Assembly: GCA_052170475.1 (NCBI GenBank)
Contig: JBQNAL010000007.1
Coordinates: forward strand, 54,673-118,672
From: CAJPQU01 sp052170475
GTDB taxonomy: Bacteria; Bacillota; Negativicutes; Selenomonadales; Selenomonadaceae
Direction: 5' to 3'
DNA: 64,000 nucleotides
Below are positions 34,238-41,776 of this stretch, piece after piece. Below the pieces are notes generated by a model that saw nothing but the letters and a program-made list of their open reading frames with translations, searched no databases and was not told the DNA's origin. Position 1 is the first letter of the stretch, and every line of letters begins with the position of its first letter. A program made the position numbers and the translations under genes.

Positions 34238-35128
34238 ATGGGTGCATATATTCGTGACCTCTATCGCGACGAATTGCGTGACGGATTTTTAGTCACGTTT
34301 GACCGTAAAAAGGTCTGGAATGTGGAGCTATCTTTGACGGTGCTGCTGGATGGGATTTGCCGTGCCCATGGGCTGCGGTATTTCATGGGGGCGGAGACGC
34401 TCTTGGGGGCGGTGCGCCATCGGGGCTTCATCCCGTGGGAGGATGCGATGGTGTTCCTGATGCCGCGCCCGGATTACGATCGTCTGAAGGCGGTGGTGGC
34501 CGAGGCGCTCCCCGCCGCATATTTCTTTCAGGATGTGTATACCGATCCGGGCTTTATGGGCGGCGGGGCGCGCCTTCAGGACAGTCGTACCACGGCGATT
34601 GAGGAGCCGGAGAATCGGGTGCGCCATCAGGGGATTGGGATTGACATTCGCCCCTTGGATGATATTTCGGACGGATCGCCCGAGGAGGAGGCGGTCGTGG
34701 CGGCGCAGGGGGAGCTTTGGGCGACGGTCTGCCATCCTGAGGGCATACGGGAAGGATTGCGGCAGGGGGCGAAAAGTGCGTTGTCGGAGGAAGAGCTTTG
34801 GGCGCTCTTGGCGCTTTCCCGTGAGGAGCGGATGCGCCAGTTTGAAGAGGTCGCGGCAGAGCGATATGGCACTTCACGCAGCGTGGGGGATTTGACGGCG
34901 GCGATTTGCGGCGAAGGGGCGGTTTTTTCGCGCGCGTGGTTTGAGACGCTGGTGGAGCTTCCCTTTGAGGGGCTGCGGCTCCCTGCGCCGGCCGGGTATG
35001 ACGCGATTTTGCGGCGTGCCTACGGGGCGTATCGCCAGTTTCAAGTCCCCGAGGCGCGGGAGACGACAGTGCTTTACAGCGCCGATCTTCCCTATACGAA
35101 ATGTATAGAGGAGATTGATTTTTCCTGA
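34238..35128 (+). CDS. LicD-like protein with altered catalytic acids
   Basis: A 296-residue LicD paralogue. The N-terminal block IRDLYRDELRDGFLVTFDRK is shared with the two LicD proteins downstream. The LLGAVRHRGFIPW segment is kept, but the acidic cluster WDDDxD is changed to WEDAMVF (E68, D69, A70, M71), so two of the usual Asp residues are lost. IGIDIRPLDDI remains. It is either inactive, perhaps a regulatory partner of the intact paralogues, or has changed chemistry. The frame is intact and the gene has GAGGGAG upstream, so it is not an obvious pseudogene. Confidence 0.85.
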   Translation: MGAYIRDLYRDELRDGFLVTFDRKKVWNVELSLTVLLDGICRAHGLRYFMGAETLLGAVRHRGFIPWEDAMVFLMPRPDYDRLKAVVAEALPAAYFFQDVYTDPGFMGGGARLQDSRTTAIEEPENRVRHQGIGIDIRPLDDISDGSPEEEAVVAAQGELWATVCHPEGIREGLRQGAKSALSEEELWALLALSREERMRQFEEVAAERYGTSRSVGDLTAAICGEGAVFSRAWFETLVELPFEGLRLPAPAGYDAILRRAYGAYRQFQVPEARETTVLYSADLPYTKCIEEIDFS

Positions 35129-35179
35129 TGGGGGAGGCAGCAGCCGTGGCGGTTCAGTGGGTGGCGGGGAGGCGCGTGC

Positions 35180-36121
35180 ATGGCGTGGATTCATGATCTC
35201 TATCACGATGAGATTCGCGCGGGCTTTTTGGTGACGGCGCATCGAAAACGCATCTGGGACATTGAGCTTTCCCTGCTGGCGGAGCTGGAGCGGGTCTGCG
35301 CGAAATACGGCCTTTCCTATTATGCGGATCTGGGGACATTGTTGGGGGCGGTGCGCCATCAGGGGTTCATTCCGTGGGATGATGATTTGGATGTGACGAT
35401 GCTGCGCCCGGATTATGAGAAACTGAAAGAGGTGGGGGAGAAAGAATTTCAGCCGCCGTTCTTTTTTCAAAATGCGTATACGGATGAGGCGTTTTACCAA
35501 CTGGCGAAGATTCGATACGATGGCACCACGGGGATGGAAAGCTTGGACATGACGAACCATCAGGGGATTTTTCTCGATATTTTCCCTTTGGATGCCTTTT
35601 CGGACGGTTCTCCGCAGATGGCAGAAGTGGCGTCTGTGCAGCAGGAGCTTTATGCCATTGCCGTCCATGAGGATCTGTACCGCGCTCTTTTGGCGCAGGG
35701 CGTGCCGATGTGCCTTTCCGAGGAGACGCAGGCACAATTGCTGCGTCTGACGGATCGGGCGCGGTTTGATGTGTATGAGAGATTTCAGCGGGCGCATTTT
35801 TACGATTCAGAGCGGCTTAATTTTTCTGGCTATGAGCTTGGACAGCGTCATCTGCATATTCAGCGGAGCTGGTACGAGGAAACGGTGCGGCTCCCCTTTG
35901 AGGGCGGCACCATCGCCGCGCCGGTGGGCTATGAGCCGCTCCTTCATGAGCTTTACGGCGACTATCATCGGTTCGTAAAATTTGCCGCGGATCATGGCAA
36001 TGAGATTCGGTTTAGTCCCGATGTTTCCTATGAAACGTATCGCGCCGCTCAATTGGCGCGGAGGGAGGAGCAGCGGGCGCGAGGGATGAAGCCTTTGGGC
36101 GAGGAGAGGGGCGGACGATGA
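35180..36121 (+). CDS. LicD-family transferase
   Basis: A 313-residue LicD protein with an intact motif: LGTLLGAVRHQGFIPWDDDL with D67, D68, D69 and D71, and IFLDIFPLDAFSDG. The N-terminus IHDLYHDEIRAGFLVTAHRK matches its neighbours. It probably transfers a phosphono- or phospho-alcohol head group from a CDP donor to a surface glycan. GGGGAGG precedes ATG 35180. The stop overlaps the start of the sulfatase-fold gene (ATGA), so the two are probably made together. Confidence 0.88.
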   Translation: MAWIHDLYHDEIRAGFLVTAHRKRIWDIELSLLAELERVCAKYGLSYYADLGTLLGAVRHQGFIPWDDDLDVTMLRPDYEKLKEVGEKEFQPPFFFQNAYTDEAFYQLAKIRYDGTTGMESLDMTNHQGIFLDIFPLDAFSDGSPQMAEVASVQQELYAIAVHEDLYRALLAQGVPMCLSEETQAQLLRLTDRARFDVYERFQRAHFYDSERLNFSGYELGQRHLHIQRSWYEETVRLPFEGGTIAAPVGYEPLLHELYGDYHRFVKFAADHGNEIRFSPDVSYETYRAAQLARREEQRARGMKPLGEERGGR

Positions 36122-38232
36122 CGGAGCAGCGGCGTTACCCGGCGGGAAGCGAAAACGGACGGCGGCTCTTTTTGCAGCTTTTGGGGATGATGGGGGAAGG
36201 GCGCTACGACGACGATTTTTTAGCGGGGATCGTGGCGTATCGCGAGATGTATCCCGATTCGGAAAAGTTTGATATTTTCTACGCGCGGTACGCGCTCTAT
36301 CATGGGAATACGGCGGTAGCGCTGGAATACGCTCGGGCGGCGGAAAGAAAGCGCCCGCTCAATTTGATGGTATGGCAGCTTTTGGCGGAGGTTCTACTGG
36401 CGCGCAGAGAGGCGGCCGAGGCGCTCCTCTATGAGGGGCTTTGCGCGGAGTTTTATCAGCTGCCGCTCACGGCACAGCTTTCACGGCGGGAGCTCGCGGC
36501 TTCCTTGGCGATGATGTCCAAGACCATCGGGCTGGGCAATTACGCGCCCTTTATGACGAAGTGGATGGTCGTGACCGAAGCGGGGCTGGAAAGTCGACGT
36601 CATATGGTGGTGGGCGATTTTTTGCCCCTGCGCTTCGGGGAAAGGCCCGTCTTTTGGGTGGGCGCGTACATGGAGCAGGCGCATTTGGGGGATAAAGGCT
36701 GGCTGGCGGCGCAGCATGTGGAGGATGAAGGGTTCGTTCGGCGCGGCGGCGCGGATTTCGTGTTTGACATTCATCGGGCGGAAGTGACGGACGGCCACTT
36801 GACGATGGAGCCGAAGGAGACGGTACTCTTACCCATTTTGGGTTCGACGCATCCCCAAGAAGTGGCGTTTCGGTCTGAGACGGCGGACGATTCTGCGTGG
36901 CTTGGGCAATGGGAGACGAGTTTCTTTCGCGTCGAGGAGCGGACGGAGCTTACGTCTTCGGCGCCCTTTGTGATGGGGACGCCGGTGGTCGTTGGGCATC
37001 ATCCAAAGCGGCGTCGGGTCGTCCTCAACATCCTTTTGGACGGGCTTTGCTGGAAGGAGATGATCCGGGAGAAGTATCGCTATGTGCCGAATTTAGTGCG
37101 CTTCTTTTCCAAGGGGATCATCTTTAACGATCATTTTTCCGTGTCGGAGTATACGTTTCCCTCACTAGCCACCATCAAGACAGGGATGTACCCGCACCAT
37201 TCGCAGATTTTTAACCGATCTATGGGCGTGGCGTTGTCTAAAGCGTATACCACCCTATCAGAACAAATGCGCGGCTGCGGCTATTACTGCGTGAGTCTCA
37301 TGGGCGATGGGAGCGCGCTCTACTGTGGCTGCGACGGCGGCTTTGATCGGATGATCGTCAATTCGTATGACCGGCCGACGTATGTGGGGGTGGAGCGGGC
37401 GATTCGTCAAATGGAGGCGTTCGGCGAGGTCGATCAGTACCTCGTTCTCCATACGACGGATACCCATCCTTGGTCGGCGCAGGATTATCAGGTGGCGCTT
37501 TCCGCGCAGACGAAGCTTCCCTTGGCGGATCGCTTGGCGGGGGGCGCGACCCGCATTTCCAGCGTCTATCTTCCCCACACGCCGCTTTATGCCTGTGCGA
37601 ATCAAGCGGGGATCGCGGCGGCGGATCGGAGCCTCGGGGTTCTCTTCGATTATTTGACGACACATTATTCCGAAGAGGAGTATATCGTGCAGGTATTTTC
37701 CGATCACGGCGTGCCGATTTATGACGAAGCGCCGGATATTTTGAGCGAAAATCAGGTGGGGGCGGCACTGATGATGCGCGGGGCGGGGATTCCGGCGCTT
37801 GGCTTTGTGGATGAGCTGACGAGCGCCGTGGATCTCTATCCCATCATGGGGCATCATGCGGGTTTTGCGGTGCCGGATTACGTGGATGGGCATTTGCCCA
37901 AGGTCTTGGGCGGTGAGGGGCGGGACTATGCGGTGAGCGCTTCCGTGTACCCGGGTCAGACGTATAAGCTGGCATTGCGGACGAAGACACATGAGTTTCG
38001 ATTGGAGTCAAAAGAAGCGGTGGATGAGGACGGGACGGTGGATCTTTCCCATGCGGCGCTGGGGCTTTATACCAGAGGCGAGGCGAGAAGAGAAGAAACG
38101 GATGCCTCCCTATGGGTGTATTTTTTGGACATCGCGCGCGATTTGGCGTCATCCTTTAACGACGAAGGTCATCACTGGCCGGCCATGCGGTCGGCGCGTC
38201 CGTTGTGGTTTCAGGAAAAAGAGGAGAAATGA
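36118..38232 (+). CDS. TPR/sulfatase-fold (alkaline phosphatase superfamily) protein
   Basis: A 704-residue protein. Residues about 10-115 are TPR-like helices (FYARYALYHGN, LEYARAAERKRP). Residues about 300-610 have the sulfatase/phosphotransferase fold: metal-ligand Asp in NILLDGLC (D308), a candidate Thr/Ser nucleophile in EYTFPSLATIKTGMYP (T346 or S349), HTTDTHPW and the DH pair in VFSDHGVP (D529, H530). The C-terminus (about 608-700) is a beta-rich domain (KLALRTKTHEFRLES). No signal peptide or membrane helix is visible, so it may act on cytoplasmic glycan precursors. Between two LicD genes it may transfer or trim phospho/phosphono groups. A paralogue without the catalytic core follows at 39137. 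Confidence 0.78.
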   Translation: MTEQRRYPAGSENGRRLFLQLLGMMGEGRYDDDFLAGIVAYREMYPDSEKFDIFYARYALYHGNTAVALEYARAAERKRPLNLMVWQLLAEVLLARREAAEALLYEGLCAEFYQLPLTAQLSRRELAASLAMMSKTIGLGNYAPFMTKWMVVTEAGLESRRHMVVGDFLPLRFGERPVFWVGAYMEQAHLGDKGWLAAQHVEDEGFVRRGGADFVFDIHRAEVTDGHLTMEPKETVLLPILGSTHPQEVAFRSETADDSAWLGQWETSFFRVEERTELTSSAPFVMGTPVVVGHHPKRRRVVLNILLDGLCWKEMIREKYRYVPNLVRFFSKGIIFNDHFSVSEYTFPSLATIKTGMYPHHSQIFNRSMGVALSKAYTTLSEQMRGCGYYCVSLMGDGSALYCGCDGGFDRMIVNSYDRPTYVGVERAIRQMEAFGEVDQYLVLHTTDTHPWSAQDYQVALSAQTKLPLADRLAGGATRISSVYLPHTPLYACANQAGIAAADRSLGVLFDYLTTHYSEEEYIVQVFSDHGVPIYDEAPDILSENQVGAALMMRGAGIPALGFVDELTSAVDLYPIMGHHAGFAVPDYVDGHLPKVLGGEGRDYAVSASVYPGQTYKLALRTKTHEFRLESKEAVDEDGTVDLSHAALGLYTRGEARREETDASLWVYFLDIARDLASSFNDEGHHWPAMRSARPLWFQEKEEK

Positions 38233-38236
38233 AACG

Positions 38237-39124
38237 GTGACTTGGGTCAAAGATGTATATCGTGATGAGATTCGGTCAGGCTTCTTAGTGACCGCACATC
38301 GAAAGCGGATATGGGAAATAGAACTTGATATGCTGGCGGAGCTGGCGAGGATCTGCGACAAGTATGGATTGCGCTGCTTTGCCGCGTGGGGGACGCTTTT
38401 GGGGGCGGTGCGTCACGGCGGTTTTGTGCCATGGGACGACGACATCGACCTGACGATGATGCGCCCCGATTATGAACGATTGAAAGAGGTCGCGCCGCAG
38501 GAATTGTCAGAACCACATTTTCTCCAGACGGCCTATACGGATGGGGCGCTGTTTGGGATTGCGCGGCTCAGGAACCGTGCGACGATGGCGATGCTGCCTG
38601 AGATCGATTATTTCGACCAAGGGATTTTTATGGATATTCATCCACTCGACGCGGTGGCGGACGGGTCGGCGCGCATGGAGGCGCTGCGTGCGTATCAGAT
38701 GGAGCTTTACGCGTTGGCCATGCGGGAACCGCAGTATCGTGAAGCGATGGCGGCAGGAGCGCCGCTCTGTATCGCGCCCGCTGAACGAGAGCGTATTTTG
38801 CATCTGCCGCTGCGGGAGCGGTTCCGTCTCTACGAGGAGTTCCAGTTAGCACATTTTGACGATTCGCAGCGGGTGAATTATTATCCGCAGGAGTTCTTGG
38901 GGCGTCAGATGACATTGACGAAGGGATTGTTTGCGCATACGGTTTCGCTGCCCTTTGAAGGGACCACGGTGACGGTGCCCGCCGAGTATGAAACGGCGGT
39001 GGAGATTTATTTCTCTGAGAATTGGCGGCAGTTTATTCGGGAAGATTCCACGCATGCGGGACTGATTTTAAGCCCGGATATTTCTTACCGTGCGTATCAG
39101 GCGGCACGACGCAAAGCGAAATAA
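38237..39124 (+). CDS. LicD-family transferase
   Basis: A 295-residue LicD protein predicted to start at GTG 38237, nine bases after GAGGAGA; the frame is open to 37991 but that part overlaps the sulfatase-fold gene and lacks family features. The start gives VKDVYRDEIRSGFLVTAHRK, aligning with the other two. The motif LLGAVRHGGFVPWDDDID is intact (D67, D68, D69, D71, the same numbers as in the 35180 protein), and IFMDIHPLDAVADG follows. Five bases separate it from the previous stop. Likely a head-group transferase with an acceptor or position different from its paralogues. Confidence 0.88.
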   Translation: MTWVKDVYRDEIRSGFLVTAHRKRIWEIELDMLAELARICDKYGLRCFAAWGTLLGAVRHGGFVPWDDDIDLTMMRPDYERLKEVAPQELSEPHFLQTAYTDGALFGIARLRNRATMAMLPEIDYFDQGIFMDIHPLDAVADGSARMEALRAYQMELYALAMREPQYREAMAAGAPLCIAPAERERILHLPLRERFRLYEEFQLAHFDDSQRVNYYPQEFLGRQMTLTKGLFAHTVSLPFEGTTVTVPAEYETAVEIYFSENWRQFIREDSTHAGLILSPDISYRAYQAARRKAK

Positions 39125-39136
39125 GGAGGCATAGGG

Positions 39137-39907
39137 ATGGAGGGTAGTTTTCCCCTCAATGAAACGGCGCACCATCTATTTTATTCGCTTCTCGAACGGG
39201 CTGCGGCAGGGAAGTTTGACGAAGCCTTTTTGCTTGATTTAGTGCGCTATCATCAGGCGTTTCCGGAGAGCGAACGATTCGAGGCGCTTTACGCCCGCTA
39301 CGCGTTGGCGCAGGACGCGCCGCTGGTGGCGCTTGAATATGGGGAAAAGGCGTACCGAAAGCGGCGCTTTTCGCAGGCGATTTGGCGGCTGATGGCGGAC
39401 ATTTATCGCGCGTTGAAGCGAACCGCAGAAGCGGCGCGGTTTAGCGGGTGGCTGGCGCGCTGCGAAACGAAGGCGGGGGCGGAACAGCTCCGGCGGGAGA
39501 TCGCGGCGGAGATGGAGGCGGAGGCTGCGGCGGCTGATCAAAGCGCCGCAGCAGCCACGCATCCACCGGCGGCAGGGGAGAAGGGCGCGTCGGAAGAGGA
39601 GACGTCCAAAGCGGACGAAAAGAAGGAGCGCCGCTATGCAATCGAGATGGCGGCGGAGGCGGGTGCGCCCCTTCGCCTTTGGATTCGGACGAAGACCTAC
39701 GAATTTTACTGGGCGACGGTGGCCTTGACCGCCTTCGATGGTCGGGCGGATCGAAGCCGCTTTACCTATCGGCTCTCTACGCGTGAGGAGACACCGCGCG
39801 AAGTGCGCGACGCCGAAGCAGAGTACCGCTTTTTAGGCATCGCTGAGCGCCATACGCGCGTCGTGGCGGAAAACGGGGAGATTTGGCGGGGGGACAGGAT
39901 TCCGTAG
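39137..39907 (+). CDS. Paralogue of the sulfatase-fold protein lacking the catalytic domain
   Basis: A 256-residue protein. Its first 115 residues match the TPR-like N-terminus of the 36118 protein (LFYSLLERAAAGKFDEAFL, FEALYARYALAQD, VALEYGEKAYRKRR). Its last 90 residues match that protein's C-terminal beta domain (RYAIEMAAEAG, LWIRTKTYEFYW, LSTREE). The roughly 500-residue part in between, including the catalytic core, is replaced by an Ala/Glu/Lys-rich linker of about 50 residues. The frame is open and AGGAGG stands seven bases before the ATG, so it looks like a maintained gene. It may be an adaptor or binding partner. It forms a pair with the LicD gene 12 bases upstream. Confidence 0.8.
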   Translation: MEGSFPLNETAHHLFYSLLERAAAGKFDEAFLLDLVRYHQAFPESERFEALYARYALAQDAPLVALEYGEKAYRKRRFSQAIWRLMADIYRALKRTAEAARFSGWLARCETKAGAEQLRREIAAEMEAEAAAADQSAAAATHPPAAGEKGASEEETSKADEKKERRYAIEMAAEAGAPLRLWIRTKTYEFYWATVALTAFDGRADRSRFTYRLSTREETPREVRDAEAEYRFLGIAERHTRVVAENGEIWRGDRIP

Positions 39908-39944
39908 AGGACGGGGATTTTCTCGGGGCAGGAGGCAGGGCGAT

Positions 39945-40919
39945 ATGATTTTGATCGTGGGCGGAGCCGGATACATCGGCAGCCACATGAATAAAATGCT
40001 GGCGCGGCAAGGCGTCGAAACGCTGGTGCTGGACAATCTGCGCTGCGGCCATCGCGACGCGGTGCGCTGGGGAAAGTTCATCGAGGGAGATTTGGCGGAC
40101 ACGGCGCTGCTGGAGAAAATCTTCACGGAAAACGACGTGGAAGCGGTGTTTCATTTTTCCGCCTTCATCAACGTGGGCGAGTCGGTGACGGCGCCGGCCA
40201 AGTATTACCAAAACAATGTGGTCAATGCCCTGCATCTTTTGGATGCGATGGTGCGCCACAACGTGCAGCATTTTGTCTTTTCCTCGACCTGCGCGACCTA
40301 TGGCGCGCCGGAAGGGATCCCGATCGTGGAGGAGATGCGGCAGTGGCCGATCAATCCCTACGGCTGGACGAAGCTGATGGTGGAACGCATCTTGGCGGAC
40401 TATCAGCGGGCGTATGGCCTTACTTCCTGCGTGCTGCGCTATTTTAACGCCGCCGGTGCCGATCCCGAGGCGGAGATCGGCGAGCGGCACGAGCCGGAAA
40501 CGCATCTCATCCCGCTGGTATTAGACGCTGCCAGCGGCCGCCGGGCGAGCATTTCCGTCTATGGGACGGATTATCCGACGCCGGATGGCACCTGCGTGCG
40601 GGATTACATTCATGTCAACGATTTGGCGAAGGCGCATATTTTGGCCCTTGCGTACATGAAAAAGGCGCATACGTCTGTCGATTTTAATTTAGGGAACGGC
40701 GTCGGCTACTCGGTGAAGGAGGTCATTGAGATGGCGCGGCAAGTGACGGGCCGCGAGATCCCCGTGGTCTATGGGGAGAGGCGGCCGGGGGATCCGCCGA
40801 CGCTGGTGGGCAGCGCGGAAAAGGCACGGCGGCTTCTCGGCTGGCGGCCGGAGTACGATCTGCGGGGCATCGTGGAAACGGCTTGGCGGTGGCACGAGAA
40901 GGAGCGTCGTGGCGGATGA
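39945..40919 (+). CDS. galE: UDP-glucose 4-epimerase
   Basis: A 324-residue extended SDR epimerase interconverting UDP-glucose and UDP-galactose, or the N-acetyl forms. ILIVGGAGYIGSHMNK has the NAD-binding GxxGxxG (6-12), FSSTCATYG the catalytic Ser/Thr region, and YGWTK the Tyr/Lys pair (Y139, K143). LRYFNAAGADP and DGTCVRDYIHVNDLA are typical GalE segments, and the length is normal. GGAGG lies nine to ten bases before the ATG. It ends the surface-glycan region and would provide galactose-type precursors. Confidence 0.95.
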   Translation: MILIVGGAGYIGSHMNKMLARQGVETLVLDNLRCGHRDAVRWGKFIEGDLADTALLEKIFTENDVEAVFHFSAFINVGESVTAPAKYYQNNVVNALHLLDAMVRHNVQHFVFSSTCATYGAPEGIPIVEEMRQWPINPYGWTKLMVERILADYQRAYGLTSCVLRYFNAAGADPEAEIGERHEPETHLIPLVLDAASGRRASISVYGTDYPTPDGTCVRDYIHVNDLAKAHILALAYMKKAHTSVDFNLGNGVGYSVKEVIEMARQVTGREIPVVYGERRPGDPPTLVGSAEKARRLLGWRPEYDLRGIVETAWRWHEKERRGG

Positions 40920-40972
40920 GAGCAGGGGAAAAGAGACGATGGACAGGTGTAGCGCAATCTTCAAAAAGCCGA

Positions 40973-40978
40973 TATAAT
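40973..40978 (+). promoter_or_regulatory. Probable -10 element for the 41010 gene
   Basis: A perfect TATAAT is 32 bases before the start of the following small gene. No good -35 is seen at the right distance, so an activator or extended region may be needed. Confidence 0.45.
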
Positions 40979-41009
40979 GGACGAAAAGAACTGTGACGGA
41001 GGAATGACT

Positions 41010-41459
41010 ATGAAAGCCTATCGCATTCACGAAGAAAACGGCGGATTTACCTTTGACGATACGCCGCCGCGCCGTGTCTGCACCTATGATATTGTGAACC
41101 TGCGTCTGCCGGAGGGGGCGGTGATCTTTAATTTCGGCGGTGCGCCGGATGTGTTGTGCCGGATAAAGCTCTCGGATAACACCTACACGCATTTGGAGAC
41201 GGATCAGAGCCGACCCTTTTTGGTGGGGGAAGCCATGAAAAACGGGATCGGCCTCAATACGAGCGATCGCATTTTGTTGGAATATGTACCCATCGAGGAA
41301 AATCTGCGCTGTGATTTTGAGTGCCTCGCCACCCATTGGGCACCGGATAATATTTACCACCTGAATTACGTGGATGGGAAGTATTGGCTGGACGATCTCT
41401 ATGAGCGGCGCATCATCAGCAAGCAGGAGGCCATGCGCTACAAGGCGGCTTGGGGCTGA
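41010..41459 (+). CDS. Hypothetical protein, 149 residues
   Basis: A soluble protein I do not recognise. It is beta-rich (GGFTFDDTPPRRVCTYDIVN, GAVIFNFGGAPDVL) with a helical C-terminus (DLYERRIISKQEAMRYKAAWG). No signal peptide, membrane segment or metal motif is visible, and the four Cys are not clustered. GGAGG seven bases upstream selects ATG 41010 over an in-frame ATG at 40977. It has its own -10 element and no obvious partner. Confidence 0.75.
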   Translation: MKAYRIHEENGGFTFDDTPPRRVCTYDIVNLRLPEGAVIFNFGGAPDVLCRIKLSDNTYTHLETDQSRPFLVGEAMKNGIGLNTSDRILLEYVPIEENLRCDFECLATHWAPDNIYHLNYVDGKYWLDDLYERRIISKQEAMRYKAAWG

Positions 41460-41517
41460 GGCCGATTTTGGGGCGGCGCTTTTCCATAGGGGAGGGTGCT
41501 TGGTGTTCGGCGGGAAG

Positions 41518-41560
41518 AGCAAAGGGCAGTGATTTCTTGCTCAAATCACTGCCCTTTGCT
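41518..41560. repeat. Perfect 18-bp inverted repeat with 7-base loop
   Basis: AGCAAAGGGCAGTGATTT (41518-41535) and its inverse (41543-41560) flank CTTGCTC. There is no T-run on either strand, so it is not a standard terminator. A promoter for the tRNA overlaps it. Confidence 0.85.
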
Positions 41561-41565
41561 ATAAT
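41537..41565 (+). promoter_or_regulatory. Promoter of tRNA-Arg, overlapping the inverted repeat
   Basis: TTGCTC (41537-41542), a 17-bp spacer and TATAAT (41560-41565). The -35 falls in the loop and the spacer is the right arm of the inverted repeat. The tRNA starts about 76 bases after the -10. Confidence 0.65.
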
Positions 41566-41641
41566 AACATACGTAACTCCCCTAAACCAAGGCAGGCACG
41601 GCGCTGTTTCTGTTTCGTGGACAGGGGAGGGGCGTCATTTT

Positions 41642-41718
41642 GCGGTTGTAGCTCACAAGGATAGAGCGGCCGCCTCCTAAGCGGCAGGTAGCGAGTTCGA
41701 CTCTCGCCAATCGCACCA
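41642..41718 (+). tRNA. tRNA-Arg (anticodon CCU)
   Basis: A 77-nt tRNA with encoded CCA. The acceptor stem GCGGTTG pairs with CAATCGC (one G-U). The D arm is GCTC/GAGC. The anticodon stem GCCGC/GCGGC encloses CTCCTAA, reading CCU (codon AGG). The T arm GCGAG/CTCGC has the TTCGACT loop. It has its own promoter and terminator. Confidence 0.96.
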
Positions 41719-41727
41719 TCGGAAAAG

Positions 41728-41759
41728 AAAAGCTCCCTGACGTGTCAGGGAGCTTTTTT
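41728..41759 (+). terminator. Terminator of tRNA-Arg, probably bidirectional
   Basis: AAAGCTCCCTGA pairs with TCAGGGAGCTTT around a CGTG loop, followed by a T-run. On the minus strand it lies 17 bases after the DASS transporter stop and has a T-rich tail there too. Confidence 0.9.
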
Positions 41760-41776
41760 AGTTTTGGCGGCAGGGA

